Source of the DNA: Duganella flavida
GTDB lineage: Bacteria; Pseudomonadota; Gammaproteobacteria; Burkholderiales; Burkholderiaceae_D
Reading direction: 5' to 3'
Assembly (NCBI RefSeq): GCF_009857445.1
Contig: NZ_WWCN01000003.1
Location: forward strand, 434,001 to 498,000
DNA length: 64,000 nucleotides
The notes beneath the pieces were generated by a model. The model was not told the origin of the DNA, did not search any database, and worked only from the letters and a program-made list of their open reading frames with translations. How positions within the stretch are numbered: position 1 is the first letter of the stretch; each line of letters begins with the position of its first letter. The position numbers and the translations under genes were made by a program. Below, piece by piece: positions 39,200-48,483 of this stretch.

Positions 39200-40402
39200 T
39201 TACCAGTTAGATTCGCGCTCCGGCATGGAGGTGATGCGGTGGATCGACAGGTCGGCGCCCTGGAATTCCTCTTCCGGATCAAGGCGCAGGCCCATCGTCT
39301 TTTTCAGCATGCCATAAACCAGCGTGCCGCCGACAGCGGCGATCACCACACCCATCACGGTGCCGACGATCTGCGACGCAAACGCCACACCGCCCACACC
39401 ACCCAGCGCCCTCAGGCCGAAGATGCCGGCCGCGATGCCGCCCCACGCGCCGCACAGGCCATGCAGCGGCCATACGCCCAGCACATCGTCGATCTTCCAT
39501 TTGTTTTGCGCCAGCGTGAACATCCAGACGAAGATGGCCCCAGCGATGCCGCCGGTGACCAGTGCGCCCAGCGGATGCATGACGTCCGAACCTGCGCACA
39601 CGGCGACCAGCCCAGCCAGTGGGCCGTTATGGACGAAGCCCGGATCGTTCTTGCCCATCAGGGTGGCGACCAGCGTGCCGCCCACCATCGCCATCAGCGA
39701 GTTGACCGCCACCAGGCCGTTCATCTTGTCCAACGCCTGCGCGCTCATGACGTTGAAGCCAAACCAGCCCACCATCAGGATCCATGCGCCCAGAGCCAGG
39801 AACGGAATCGACGAAGGCGGATGGGCCGCAACGCCGCCGTTTTTCATGTAGCGCCCACGGCGCGCGCCCAGCAGCAGCACGGCCGGCAGCGCGATCCAGC
39901 CACCCACCGCATGGACCACTACCGAACCGGCAAAGTCATGGAACTCGGCGCCGAAGGTTTGCAGCAGCCACGCCTGCACGCCAAAGCGGTGGTTCCACGC
40001 GATGCCTTCGAAGAATGGATAGACCAGGCCAACCAGCAGCGCCGTCGCCGCCGTCTGCGGGTGGAAGCGCGCGCGTTCGGCGATGCCGCCCGAAATAATC
40101 GCCGGAATGGCGGCGGCAAAAGTCAGCAGGAAGAAGAACTTGACCAGCTCATAGCCGTTTTTAGCGGCCAGCACCTCGGCAGAGGAGAAGAAGTTGACGC
40201 CATACGCAATGCTGTAGCCGACGAAGAAGTACACGATGGCCGATACACAGAAATCCACCAGGATTTTCACCAGCGCGTTGACCTGGTTTTTCTTGCGAAC
40301 CGTGCCTAATTCGAGGAAAGCGAAGCCCGCGTGCATCGCCAAAATCATGATGGCGCCGAGCAGAATAAACAGCGCATCTGCACCGTCTTTGAATCCAGAC
40401 AT
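39200..40402 (-). CDS. amtB: Ammonium transporter AmtB
   Basis: 400 residues from the ATG at 40402 (MSGFKDGADALF), chosen because GGGGAG lies just upstream; the frame is open 10 codons further but lacks this. Eleven transmembrane helices are expected; the ammonium-conducting His pair is seen in VVVHAVGG and WPLHGLCG. No N-terminal signal peptide is evident and glnK is not adjacent. A sigma-54 promoter (40452-40468) is 50 bases upstream, which implies NtrC-dependent induction under nitrogen limitation. Confidence 0.93.
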   Translation of the reverse strand: MSGFKDGADALFILLGAIMILAMHAGFAFLELGTVRKKNQVNALVKILVDFCVSAIVYFFVGYSIAYGVNFFSSAEVLAAKNGYELVKFFFLLTFAAAIPAIISGGIAERARFHPQTAATALLVGLVYPFFEGIAWNHRFGVQAWLLQTFGAEFHDFAGSVVVHAVGGWIALPAVLLLGARRGRYMKNGGVAAHPPSSIPFLALGAWILMVGWFGFNVMSAQALDKMNGLVAVNSLMAMVGGTLVATLMGKNDPGFVHNGPLAGLVAVCAGSDVMHPLGALVTGGIAGAIFVWMFTLAQNKWKIDDVLGVWPLHGLCGAWGGIAAGIFGLRALGGVGGVAFASQIVGTVMGVVIAAVGGTLVYGMLKKTMGLRLDPEEEFQGADLSIHRITSMPERESNW

Positions 40403-40451
40403 CAAAATCACTCCCCAAAATAACGCACACAAAATAAAGATATAAGGTGAA

Positions 40452-40468
40452 AAGCAATTTGTGTGCCA
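40452..40468 (-). promoter_or_regulatory. Sigma-54 promoter of amtB
   Basis: On the minus strand TGGCAC-N5-TTGCTT matches the -24/-12 consensus at every key base. NtrC-like half-sites TGCACCAA occur upstream on the minus strand at about 40472-40479 and 40514-40521, the second continuing as GCACCAACATG. Confidence 0.85.
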
Positions 40469-40513
40469 CTTTGGTGCAAAATCTTAAGTCGCTGATTTTA
40501 ATGTAGTTTCATG

Positions 40514-40550
40514 TTGGTGCATCGACGGATGCCTTCCGCCGACGCACCAA
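40514..40550. repeat. Imperfect 16-bp inverted repeat upstream of amtB
   Basis: Outer arms TTGGTGC / GCACCAA are extended inward to a 16-bp stem (two G-U pairs when read as minus-strand RNA) with a 5-base loop, 10 bases after the metalloprotease stop. It lacks a T tail, so it may be a 3'-end hairpin, an NtrC-related double site, or both. Confidence 0.6.
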
Positions 40551-40559
40551 ATAGATGCG

Positions 40560-43049
40560 CTAAATTGGTGCACCCGGCGGCACCGGCGGCGCGCCATGCA
40601 ACTTGACGGTGCGCGGATCGGCAAGGTAAGCCATGATCATTTCGCCCGCCTGTTTGCGGCTGTCGGCAGTTACGCCTTTACCCGGATTTTTTTGCAGCCA
40701 CTGCGCCAGTTCGCGCGCCGAAGCTCGCACTTCGGCCGCCACCTGCTGGTGCAGCTTGCCGCTGTCGAGCAGGCGAAGCAGGCTGTCGGCCACCACCCAG
40801 TTGGACGCCAGTTGTACCGCTTCACCGCCGATCACGGAAGCAGGTACCCCGTCGCGCTTCCAGGTTTTTTGCAGCAGCTGCGCCAGTACTTCCTGCACGC
40901 CCGGCTGCTTGCTGTCGCGCGCATGCTGCCATGCCACGCGGTTGATGCGTTCCGGGTCGAGCAGGAAACCGGCCGTTTGTCCGGCGCCCGCTTCGGCGAT
41001 GGAGATGGCGTCGAACACGGAGCCCATGCCGGTGGCGAAATACTCCCGGTTGCGTTCATGGCCCGCTGCGGGCGGCGTCAGGATATCGAGTACGTTGGCC
41101 GGCAATGCGAGGTATTCGGCGCGCAGGCTGTCGGTCAGGCGGTTCAGTGCTTGCCGCTGCACCTCGGCCGGCGTGGTCTTGATACCGGCTTTGGCGATAC
41201 CCGCTTTGACGTCGCCGGCGCTAGTGTAGTCAAAGTCACCGCCGCCGATCAGGCGTGCCAGGGCTTCGCCTTGATAGCGCTGCAGCAGATAGACCGGCAC
41301 CAGACGCGCTTCCAGTTGACCGATCTGGCGTGCATCCGGTAGCACGTCGACCGAGAAGGTTTGCAGCGCGCGCTGGCGTACAGCGCCCAGCTGGTCCCAG
41401 GTCTTCAGCGTGTCCGGGCCGAAGTCCCACAGCAGGCCGTCCGGATGGCTGGCGCCCGGCGAGCGGTCGTCCTGGTCGCTGGAGTACAGCATGCCGGACG
41501 CGCGCGCGTCGGCGCGCAGTTTGGCCAGCGCCGCCTGTTCCTGCTCGCCGCTGCCAAAGTCACCGTAGATGTATTTGACGATATAGTCGTCCCACGGGCC
41601 GACGCCAACGCTATACGCGTTGGAGATATCGACCTCGCCCTGCGCATTCAGCTTGAGGATCGGGTGCGGATAGTCCATCACCGAGCCATTGCCCATGCGG
41701 CTGGCGGCAAAGTTGTGCGCGAAGCCCAGCGTGTGGCCAACTTCGTGCGCGGACAGCTGGCGCAAGCGGGCCAGCGCCATTTGCTCGGCCAGTTTGTGCT
41801 TGTCAGCGCTGCTGCTCTTGCCGTATGGCGCAAGCAGCGCTTCGGCGATCAGGATGTCCTGCCGCACGCGCTGTGATCCCAGCGTGACCGCGCCGCGCAG
41901 GATTTGACCGGTGCGCGGATCGGCCAGCGCATTCCCATAGGACCAGCCGCGTGTGGCGCGATGCACCCACGAGATGACGTTATAGCGTATGTCCTGCGCG
42001 TCCACGCCTTCCGGCAGCAGCTCGACGCGGAAGGCATCCTTGAAGCCAGCCTTTTCAAAAGCGCTGGCCCACCACGATGCGCCTTCAATCAACGCCGAAC
42101 GCACCGGTTCAGGTGCGCCGCGGTCGACGTAGTAGACGATTGGTTTTTTCACCGTGCTGACGGCGGCCGATGGATCGGTCTTTTCCAGTTTGTGCCGCAC
42201 TTGCCAGTGCACGTCGATGCTGCTGGCCAGCGGCGTGGCGAAGTCGAAGTAACTGGCGTCAAAGCCGCCGGAGTAAGGGTGGTAGACGCGCGGACGCCAG
42301 CTATCTGCTGTCGGCAAGCGCACCATGCTGATACGCTGGCGCATCGACAGGCTGGCCGGATCAGCGCCGACCTGACGCACGAATTCTGCCTGCCCCGGAC
42401 CGGCAAAGGTCAGCAAGACTTCCAGTTCAACGTTGTCCGGGAAAGCCTTCGCCTCAGCCGCCAGCACCGCGCTGCGCGATGGGTCGACCGAGTAAGCGCC
42501 CTGCTTCGCATCGGCCAAACGCGCCGCAATACCGTGACGGTCAACCAGCAGGAAACTGGAGAAGTCCACCAGATGACGGTCTTTGTCGCTGGCGAGAATC
42601 TCACCGGACCACAGCACCGAGTTGGAGAACGATTCACGCACGGCGGCACGTTCGTCCTTGTCCGCCGAGTTGGCGACGTAGTTGGTGTTCTCCTGCACCA
42701 GGAACAGTTTGGAGCCGTGCTTCTCGAAATGCACCATGCGCATCTCGCCGCTCTGCGCACGGTCCAGGCCTACGTCGTTGGAGCCCAGCGCATAGGGCAA
42801 GGAGCTGGCTAGCAGGAAGGGCTGCTCCAGCGCGCCGATCGACAGCAGCACCCTGCCCTTGTCGCTGTCGCGCCAGACGTCGATGAAGCCTGGCTGCGAT
42901 TGCAGGCCGCGCGTGACGTCGGCAATCGTCTTAGCCGTCGGCGCGGCGGCGGGGGCACCGCTTTGTGCCGCATCGGCGACAGCCACCGGCACAACGCCGG
43001 CCATCAGCAAGGCAAGCAGCAGCGGTGCTGCAACCGGCGCCCGCATCAT
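40560..43049 (-). CDS. Secreted zinc-dependent metalloprotease, DUF5117/DUF4953 type
   Basis: 829 residues with a signal peptide (about 1-27). The extended zincin motif HEVGHTLGFAH (His435, Glu436, His439, His445) is intact, so it should be an active zinc peptidase. The N-terminal half (DUF5117, about 90-270) and the C-terminal region downstream of the motif match the DUF5117-DUF4953 family in order. Probably periplasmic or outer-membrane-associated. The start overlaps the stop of the prolyl oligopeptidase by 4 bases, so both proteases are made from one operon. Substrate unknown. Confidence 0.88.
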   Translation of the reverse strand: MMRAPVAAPLLLALLMAGVVPVAVADAAQSGAPAAAPTAKTIADVTRGLQSQPGFIDVWRDSDKGRVLLSIGALEQPFLLASSLPYALGSNDVGLDRAQSGEMRMVHFEKHGSKLFLVQENTNYVANSADKDERAAVRESFSNSVLWSGEILASDKDRHLVDFSSFLLVDRHGIAARLADAKQGAYSVDPSRSAVLAAEAKAFPDNVELEVLLTFAGPGQAEFVRQVGADPASLSMRQRISMVRLPTADSWRPRVYHPYSGGFDASYFDFATPLASSIDVHWQVRHKLEKTDPSAAVSTVKKPIVYYVDRGAPEPVRSALIEGASWWASAFEKAGFKDAFRVELLPEGVDAQDIRYNVISWVHRATRGWSYGNALADPRTGQILRGAVTLGSQRVRQDILIAEALLAPYGKSSSADKHKLAEQMALARLRQLSAHEVGHTLGFAHNFAASRMGNGSVMDYPHPILKLNAQGEVDISNAYSVGVGPWDDYIVKYIYGDFGSGEQEQAALAKLRADARASGMLYSSDQDDRSPGASHPDGLLWDFGPDTLKTWDQLGAVRQRALQTFSVDVLPDARQIGQLEARLVPVYLLQRYQGEALARLIGGGDFDYTSAGDVKAGIAKAGIKTTPAEVQRQALNRLTDSLRAEYLALPANVLDILTPPAAGHERNREYFATGMGSVFDAISIAEAGAGQTAGFLLDPERINRVAWQHARDSKQPGVQEVLAQLLQKTWKRDGVPASVIGGEAVQLASNWVVADSLLRLLDSGKLHQQVAAEVRASARELAQWLQKNPGKGVTADSRKQAGEMIMAYLADPRTVKLHGAPPVPPGAPI

Positions 43050-45208
43050 TGCTGGCCCGCCTGCGTCGCAGCGCCGCCATCCATCTGCAGCGCGCGGCTC
43101 AGGAAGCCCCAGCGGTCAGTCACTTCTTCGATCTGCTTGGTGGTCGGCTTGCCCGCACCGTGGCCTGCTTTGCTGTCGATGCGGATCAGGATAGGCGCGC
43201 CGCCGGTTGCCTGGTCGGCCTGCGCGGTGGCGGCAAACTTGAAGCTGTGGGCCGGCACCACGCGGTCATCGTGATCGGCAGTGGTGATCATGGTGGCCGG
43301 GTAGCAGGTGCCCTTCTTCAGATTATGCAGCGGCGAGTATTTGACCAGCGCCTTGAACTCTTCGGCGTTATCAGACGATCCGTAGTCCGAAGCCCACGCC
43401 CAGCCGATGGTGAATTTGTGGAAGCGCAGCATGTCCATCACGCCCACTTGCGGCACCGCTGCTGCGAACAAGTCCGGACGCTGCGTCATCGCCGCACCAA
43501 CCAGCAGGCCGCCGTTGCTGCCACCGCCGATCGACAGTTTCGACGGCGACGTCACCTTGTGCGCCACCAGCCATTCTGCCGCGCCGATGAAATCATCAAA
43601 CACGTTCTGCTTTTGCAGCTTGGTGCCGGCCGCATGCCACGATTCACCATACTCGCCGCCGCCGCGCAAGTTGGCCATCACGTACACACCGCCCATTTCC
43701 AGCCACGCCAGGTTCGCCACCGAGAAGGTCGGCGTCAGCGAGATATTGAAACCGCCGTAGCCGTACAGGTAGGTCGGGTTGCTGCCATCCAGCTTCAGGC
43801 CTTTTTTCGAGACGATGAACATCGGCACCTTGGTGCCGTCGCGCGAGGTGAAGAACTCCTGGCGGGTTTCAAACGCGCTTGGATCGAAGTCCACTTTCGG
43901 CTGGCGATACACGCTGCTCTTGTTGGCTTTCAGGTCGTAGCGATAGATGGTGCTTGGGCTGGTGAAGCTGGTGTAGGCGTAGAAGGTCTCGCTGTCGCCA
44001 CGCTTGCCGCTAAAGCCGCCGACGGTGCCAAGGCCCGGCAGTTCGATGTCGTGCAGCGCCTTGCCTTTCAGGTCGTAGACCTTGACCAGGCTATGCGCGT
44101 CGCTCAGGTAGTCCACCACCAGTTGGCTGTTGAGCAGCGAGGCGGATACCATGGTGTTGCTGCTCTCCGGGACAATCTGGTGCCAGTTCAGCACACCCGG
44201 CTTGCGGGTATCGATGCTGACGATGCGGCCGCGCGGCGCATTGCGCTCGGTGCGGAACAGGAACACCGGGCCGTCGTTGCCGATGAAATCATAGGCCGCG
44301 TCGAAGTCCTCCAGCAGGCCGACCACTTTCGAATCCTTCTTGCTCAAATCCTTGTAGAACACGCGATTCTTGTTCTCCGTGCCTTGCGAGCCGACGATGA
44401 TCAGGAAGCGGCCATCTTCCGTTACTTCCGCGCCGAAGCCCCAGTCCTTGTGGTCTGGACGGTCGTACACCAGCACGTCCGCGCTTTGCGGCGTGCCCAG
44501 TTTGTGGAAGTACAGTTTCTGGAAGTAGTTGACGTCAGCCAGCTTGGTGGCTTCTTTCGGCTCGTCGTAACGGCTGTAGAAGAAGCCCGAACCATCGTGC
44601 AGCCACGCGGTGCGCGAGAACTTGACCCACTTGATGTGGTCTTCAACATCCTTGCCGCTGTCGATATCGCGCACCTTAATCTCGTTCCAGTCCGAGCCCG
44701 ATGCAGCGGTGCTGTAAGCGAGGTATTTGCCGTTCGGGCTGACCGCCATTCCCGCCAGCGCCACGGTGCCGTCGGCGGCCAGGGTGTTCGGATCGAGCAG
44801 CAGTCGCGGGACGTCGGCCAGCGTCTTCATGGTGTATAGCACCGATTGATTTTGCAGGCCGTCGTTACGGCTGTAGAAATAGCGGCCGCCTTCCTTGAAC
44901 GGCACGCTGAAACGCTCGAAGTTCCACAGCTTGGTCAGGCGCGCCTTGATCGCTTCGCGGTTGGGGATCTGCGCCAGATAGCTTTGCGTCAGCTGGTTCT
45001 GCGCCACCACCCAGTTCTTGGTCTCTTCGCTGTTGGCGTCTTCCAGCCAGCGGTACGGATCGGCGACGACGGTGCCGTGATAGTTGTCCTGCTGGTCCAC
45101 GGTGCGCGACACCGGGTAGTTCAGCGGGGCGCCCGGCGCCGGGCAGTTTTGTGCCGAAGCCGCAGCGTGGGCGATCAGGAGGGAAGCCAGGAGTGCGCGT
45201 CGTTGCAT
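43046..45208 (-). CDS. Prolyl oligopeptidase family serine peptidase (S9A)
   Basis: 720 residues with a signal peptide (about 1-19). N-terminal seven-bladed propeller (about 60-440) and C-terminal alpha/beta-hydrolase domain with Ser564 (GGGSNGG), Asp647 (DHDDRV) and His683 (KAGHGAGKP), the intact triad of prolyl endopeptidases. It cleaves short peptides after proline, probably in the periplasm because of the signal peptide. It is the first gene of the two-protease operon. Confidence 0.93.
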   Translation of the reverse strand: MQRRALLASLLIAHAAASAQNCPAPGAPLNYPVSRTVDQQDNYHGTVVADPYRWLEDANSEETKNWVVAQNQLTQSYLAQIPNREAIKARLTKLWNFERFSVPFKEGGRYFYSRNDGLQNQSVLYTMKTLADVPRLLLDPNTLAADGTVALAGMAVSPNGKYLAYSTAASGSDWNEIKVRDIDSGKDVEDHIKWVKFSRTAWLHDGSGFFYSRYDEPKEATKLADVNYFQKLYFHKLGTPQSADVLVYDRPDHKDWGFGAEVTEDGRFLIIVGSQGTENKNRVFYKDLSKKDSKVVGLLEDFDAAYDFIGNDGPVFLFRTERNAPRGRIVSIDTRKPGVLNWHQIVPESSNTMVSASLLNSQLVVDYLSDAHSLVKVYDLKGKALHDIELPGLGTVGGFSGKRGDSETFYAYTSFTSPSTIYRYDLKANKSSVYRQPKVDFDPSAFETRQEFFTSRDGTKVPMFIVSKKGLKLDGSNPTYLYGYGGFNISLTPTFSVANLAWLEMGGVYVMANLRGGGEYGESWHAAGTKLQKQNVFDDFIGAAEWLVAHKVTSPSKLSIGGGSNGGLLVGAAMTQRPDLFAAAVPQVGVMDMLRFHKFTIGWAWASDYGSSDNAEEFKALVKYSPLHNLKKGTCYPATMITTADHDDRVVPAHSFKFAATAQADQATGGAPILIRIDSKAGHGAGKPTTKQIEEVTDRWGFLSRALQMDGGAATQAGQQ

Positions 45209-45303
45209 GTGTGATCCGTATCCATGTAGGGTTCATCAAGAATACAGATCATAACGTGAAGCGTAGCAAATAAGACACGTTAGCTGAAAAACAAAGACGT
45301 TTT

Positions 45304-47763
45304 TTATTTGGCGTAGCTGACGTCCACCACCGGCTCCGCTTGGGCGCCGATTGCAATCGGGGCGCGCCATTTTTCCAGCCACGGAATCAGCTGATCGCCC
45401 GGGATCGGACGGCTCATGAAGTAGCCCTGCCCCTGGTCGCAGCCCAGTTCCGCCAGCAGGCGCCATACGGCTTCGCTCTCAATCCCTTCCGCCACCACGC
45501 GCAGGCCCATGTTGTGACCAAGGTCGATGGTCGAACGCACGATCTTGGTGTCGCCTTCGTCCTTCTCCATATTCAGCACGAAGGACTTATCGATCTTCAG
45601 CTCATTCACCGGCAGGCGTTTCAGGTAAGCCAGCGACGAGTAGCCGGTGCCGAAATCGTCAATCGACAAATCGAGGCCCATGGAACTCAGGCGCTCCAGC
45701 GTATTCTGGGCGCGCACCGGATCGTCCATGATGGCGCTCTCGGTGATCTCCAGGCAGAAGGAGCCCGGCGTCAGCTTGTGGCGCGCCAGCAGGTCGGCAA
45801 ATTTGGCCGGCAAGTCCTGGTCCAGTAAATCGCGGGTGGACAGATTGACCGACACTTTCAAATGATGGCCTTTGCTCGCCAGCTCGCGGCACAACTCGGC
45901 CGATTTCTCCATCACCCAGCGTGTCAGTATGCGGATAAAGCCGGTCTGCTCGGCGAACGGAATGAACTCGTCGGGGAACACATTGCCGCGCTCCGGATGC
46001 ACCCAGCGCACCAGCGACTCCATGCCCACCACGCGGCCCGTTTGCAGCGATATCTTGGGCTGCACGTGCAGACGGAACTCGTCGCGCTCGATGGCGTTGC
46101 GCAGCTCCGTGAGCAGCGACAGGCTCTTGGCGCTGCCCTTGTCCATCGCCGCGTCATAGACCACCGCGCCGTCGTTGCGCTGCTTGGCGGTGTACATCGC
46201 CACTTCGGCCATGCTCAGTAAGGTCTCGCCGTCGTCCGCATGTTCCGGATAGCCGGCGATGCCGAGGCCCGCGCCGATGTCGACCATCTGGTCTTCCAGC
46301 GACAGCGGCGTCTCCAGTGCAGCCAGGATTTCAGCCGCCATCATCTGCGCCGAATCGAGATTGGTGGCTGGCAGCAGCACTGCAAATTCATCGCCGCCCA
46401 AACGCGCCACCTGCGCCGACGATTGGCGGCGATTCGCCAGCAGTAGCTGCAAGCGGCCCGCCACCTGGCGCAGCAGCGAGTCGCCGAAGCTGTGGCCCAT
46501 CACGTCGTTCACGTGTTTGAAGCGATCCAGGTCCATCATCAGCACGAACAAATCTTCTTCGCGGCCGCGTGCATCGTGCAGCGCGTCGTTCAGCAGCAGC
46601 ACGAATTGCGCGCGGTTCGGCAAGTTGGTCAGCGTATCCCAGTACGCCAAGCGCCTGATTTCCTGTTCGCGCTTGGCGATACCTTCGCGCATGGCGTCGA
46701 AGGCGTGCGCCAGCTGGCCGATTTCATCCTCACGCCGGCTGTCGATGACGACTTTGTAATCGCCGCCCTCCAGCCGCTTGGCGGTCACCGCCAGCTCACT
46801 GATCGGCTGCGCAATACGCTTGGCTGTGAACACGATGGCAATCGCCGAGGCGATGATGCCGCCCAGCGTCAGGCCGATCAGCCAGCGTTCGAGGCGGCGA
46901 TATTCGGCGGTAGCTTCGTCGATGGAGCGCGCCAGCACCACGCTGGCGTTCTGGCCATTGTCTTCGCCGATCGACATCAGGCGCGCACTGTATTGGGTGG
47001 TTTCCACCATGATGTCGAACGGGCCGGCAGGTGCGGCTGGCAAGGCTTGCAGCTGGTCGACCACGGCCTGTGCCGAGGGTCCGACAAAGGTCGAGCCGAC
47101 CGGCAGCCATTTGCCTTTCGAATCGCGTGTCAGCACCGAGGTATGCAACGAGGTGACTTCGCGCATGTCGTTGGCCAGTTGGCGGTCGATCGGGAAAGTC
47201 ATCACAATCCAGCCGATAGTAACCGGAGCCTTGATCGGCATGGCGACGATCTGGAATGGGCGGTGATCGACAATCGCGACACCGATAGCGCCGTCGGCGG
47301 CTTCTGCCGCGTCCAGCATCGACAGCGCTATTTTTTCCAGGCCGGCCGATTGTGCCGGATTGGTGGTGGCGCTGATCTTGCGGTCATCGCCAATCAGCAT
47401 CGACAGCGAAGCCTTGATGCGGCGGCCGCTGTTGGCCAGCGCCGATTCGATGGTGGCGCGGTCGCTTTCATCGTTATTGCCGATGGCCGCCACAAACGCC
47501 GTATCGCGCGCCAGCAGGCGCGCGCCGAAACGCAAGCTTTGCGCATTCTGGTCCAGCAGGCGGCGGAATACCTTGGTGCCGTTATTCAGCTCGGAACTGA
47601 TGGCGGTGCGCGCGTTGTTGTCGATGCCATGCTGGATCACTACCAGGCCAACCACCTGCACCACCACAATCAGGAACAGGAACAGCGTGACGATGCGGCT
47701 TTCGAGGCTACGAAAGCGAAAACGTGTGCTCAGGTACGTCCAATTAAAGACTGGATGCGGCAT
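45304..47763 (-). CDS. Membrane-bound Cache-like/HAMP-GGDEF-EAL protein
   Basis: 819 residues. Transmembrane helix (about 24-45), extracytoplasmic double-Cache-like sensor region (about 46-285), second helix (about 288-310), HAMP (about 310-362), GGDEF with intact RLGGDEF near 454, and EAL near 570-810. The EAL motif reads MESLVRW (E-S-L), a tolerated variant; the other catalytic residues (EITESA, IDDFGTGYSSL, KIDKSFV, EGIESE) are present. It can be expected to act on c-di-GMP. Its start overlaps the 3' end of the cupredoxin gene by 20 bases, so the two are co-expressed. Confidence 0.9.
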   Translation of the reverse strand: MPHPVFNWTYLSTRFRFRSLESRIVTLFLFLIVVVQVVGLVVIQHGIDNNARTAISSELNNGTKVFRRLLDQNAQSLRFGARLLARDTAFVAAIGNNDESDRATIESALANSGRRIKASLSMLIGDDRKISATTNPAQSAGLEKIALSMLDAAEAADGAIGVAIVDHRPFQIVAMPIKAPVTIGWIVMTFPIDRQLANDMREVTSLHTSVLTRDSKGKWLPVGSTFVGPSAQAVVDQLQALPAAPAGPFDIMVETTQYSARLMSIGEDNGQNASVVLARSIDEATAEYRRLERWLIGLTLGGIIASAIAIVFTAKRIAQPISELAVTAKRLEGGDYKVVIDSRREDEIGQLAHAFDAMREGIAKREQEIRRLAYWDTLTNLPNRAQFVLLLNDALHDARGREEDLFVLMMDLDRFKHVNDVMGHSFGDSLLRQVAGRLQLLLANRRQSSAQVARLGGDEFAVLLPATNLDSAQMMAAEILAALETPLSLEDQMVDIGAGLGIAGYPEHADDGETLLSMAEVAMYTAKQRNDGAVVYDAAMDKGSAKSLSLLTELRNAIERDEFRLHVQPKISLQTGRVVGMESLVRWVHPERGNVFPDEFIPFAEQTGFIRILTRWVMEKSAELCRELASKGHHLKVSVNLSTRDLLDQDLPAKFADLLARHKLTPGSFCLEITESAIMDDPVRAQNTLERLSSMGLDLSIDDFGTGYSSLAYLKRLPVNELKIDKSFVLNMEKDEGDTKIVRSTIDLGHNMGLRVVAEGIESEAVWRLLAELGCDQGQGYFMSRPIPGDQLIPWLEKWRAPIAIGAQAEPVVDVSYAK

Positions 47764-48382
47764 CGTCCACCACCACTGGCTTCATCGGCAATTTAAAGAC
47801 GGCGGTGGCCAGATCACTACCCGCCTTCACGGTCAAAGTCTGCTCCGGCGTGGCGCCGCCCAGCGTGTTGTAGTGCCAGGCCTTGACCACGTATTTGCCG
47901 CCGGCCGGCAGCTCAATGCGCGCCGCGCCAGAACCGTCGGTTTTGGCGAAATACGGCGTGTCGACGATTTTGACGTAAGCGAGCATTTTGTCATGAATAT
48001 TGCAACCAAGCACAACTGTACCCGCTTTATCGAATACTTGCGGCGAAGCGGCCTGGCCGGAATACAGTTTCTGGTCGAATTTGTGGGCTGGCGAGAACGA
48101 ATAGATGTGGTGCCGGACCTTGTCGTTGTTCGGGAAGTTAATCGCCGCGCCGACCTGCACCACAGTCACCAGCGGCAGGAACTTCAAGCCTTTCTGCTCG
48201 ATTTGCGCGCCGCCTGGCGATTTGGGCGCCGGCGCGCCGCCTTCCGGCTCCACGTAAATCACAGTATCGGGCAGCACCTTGCCGGTCGCGTCCTGCACCT
48301 GCACCACAATCCCGGTCGCGCCGGCGCTACTGGCGCCCAGCAGGGTGCAAACAAAGGCTAAACGGCGTTTAAAACGATGCAT
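47744..48382 (-). CDS. Periplasmic cupredoxin-like (methylamine-utilisation-type) protein
   Basis: 212 residues with a signal peptide (about 1-22). A plastocyanin-like cupredoxin domain has the type-1 copper ligand set: His91/His92 in VRHHIYSFS, Cys127, His130 and Met133 in GCNIHDKM. A C-terminal beta domain follows. It is annotated in relatives as methylamine utilisation protein, but no methylamine genes are present. The gene's 3' end overlaps the HAMP-GGDEF-EAL gene by 20 bases, suggesting a copper or redox signal sensed in the periplasm and passed to c-di-GMP metabolism (inference). Confidence 0.85.
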   Translation of the reverse strand: MHRFKRRLAFVCTLLGASSAGATGIVVQVQDATGKVLPDTVIYVEPEGGAPAPKSPGGAQIEQKGLKFLPLVTVVQVGAAINFPNNDKVRHHIYSFSPAHKFDQKLYSGQAASPQVFDKAGTVVLGCNIHDKMLAYVKIVDTPYFAKTDGSGAARIELPAGGKYVVKAWHYNTLGGATPEQTLTVKAGSDLATAVFKLPMKPVVVDDAASSL

Positions 48383-48483
48383 AAAGTTCCAGTCCTGAAC
48401 AAAACATTTCCATAATTCATCATGACGTCATAAATGTCCACTAAGATCGTACAGTTAAACCGATATTTAGCAAACTCCAGCCC

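Noticed and set aside
47744..48382. Methylamine utilisation pathway
   Set aside because: The cupredoxin resembles proteins annotated with that name, but no methylamine dehydrogenase or mau genes are nearby.
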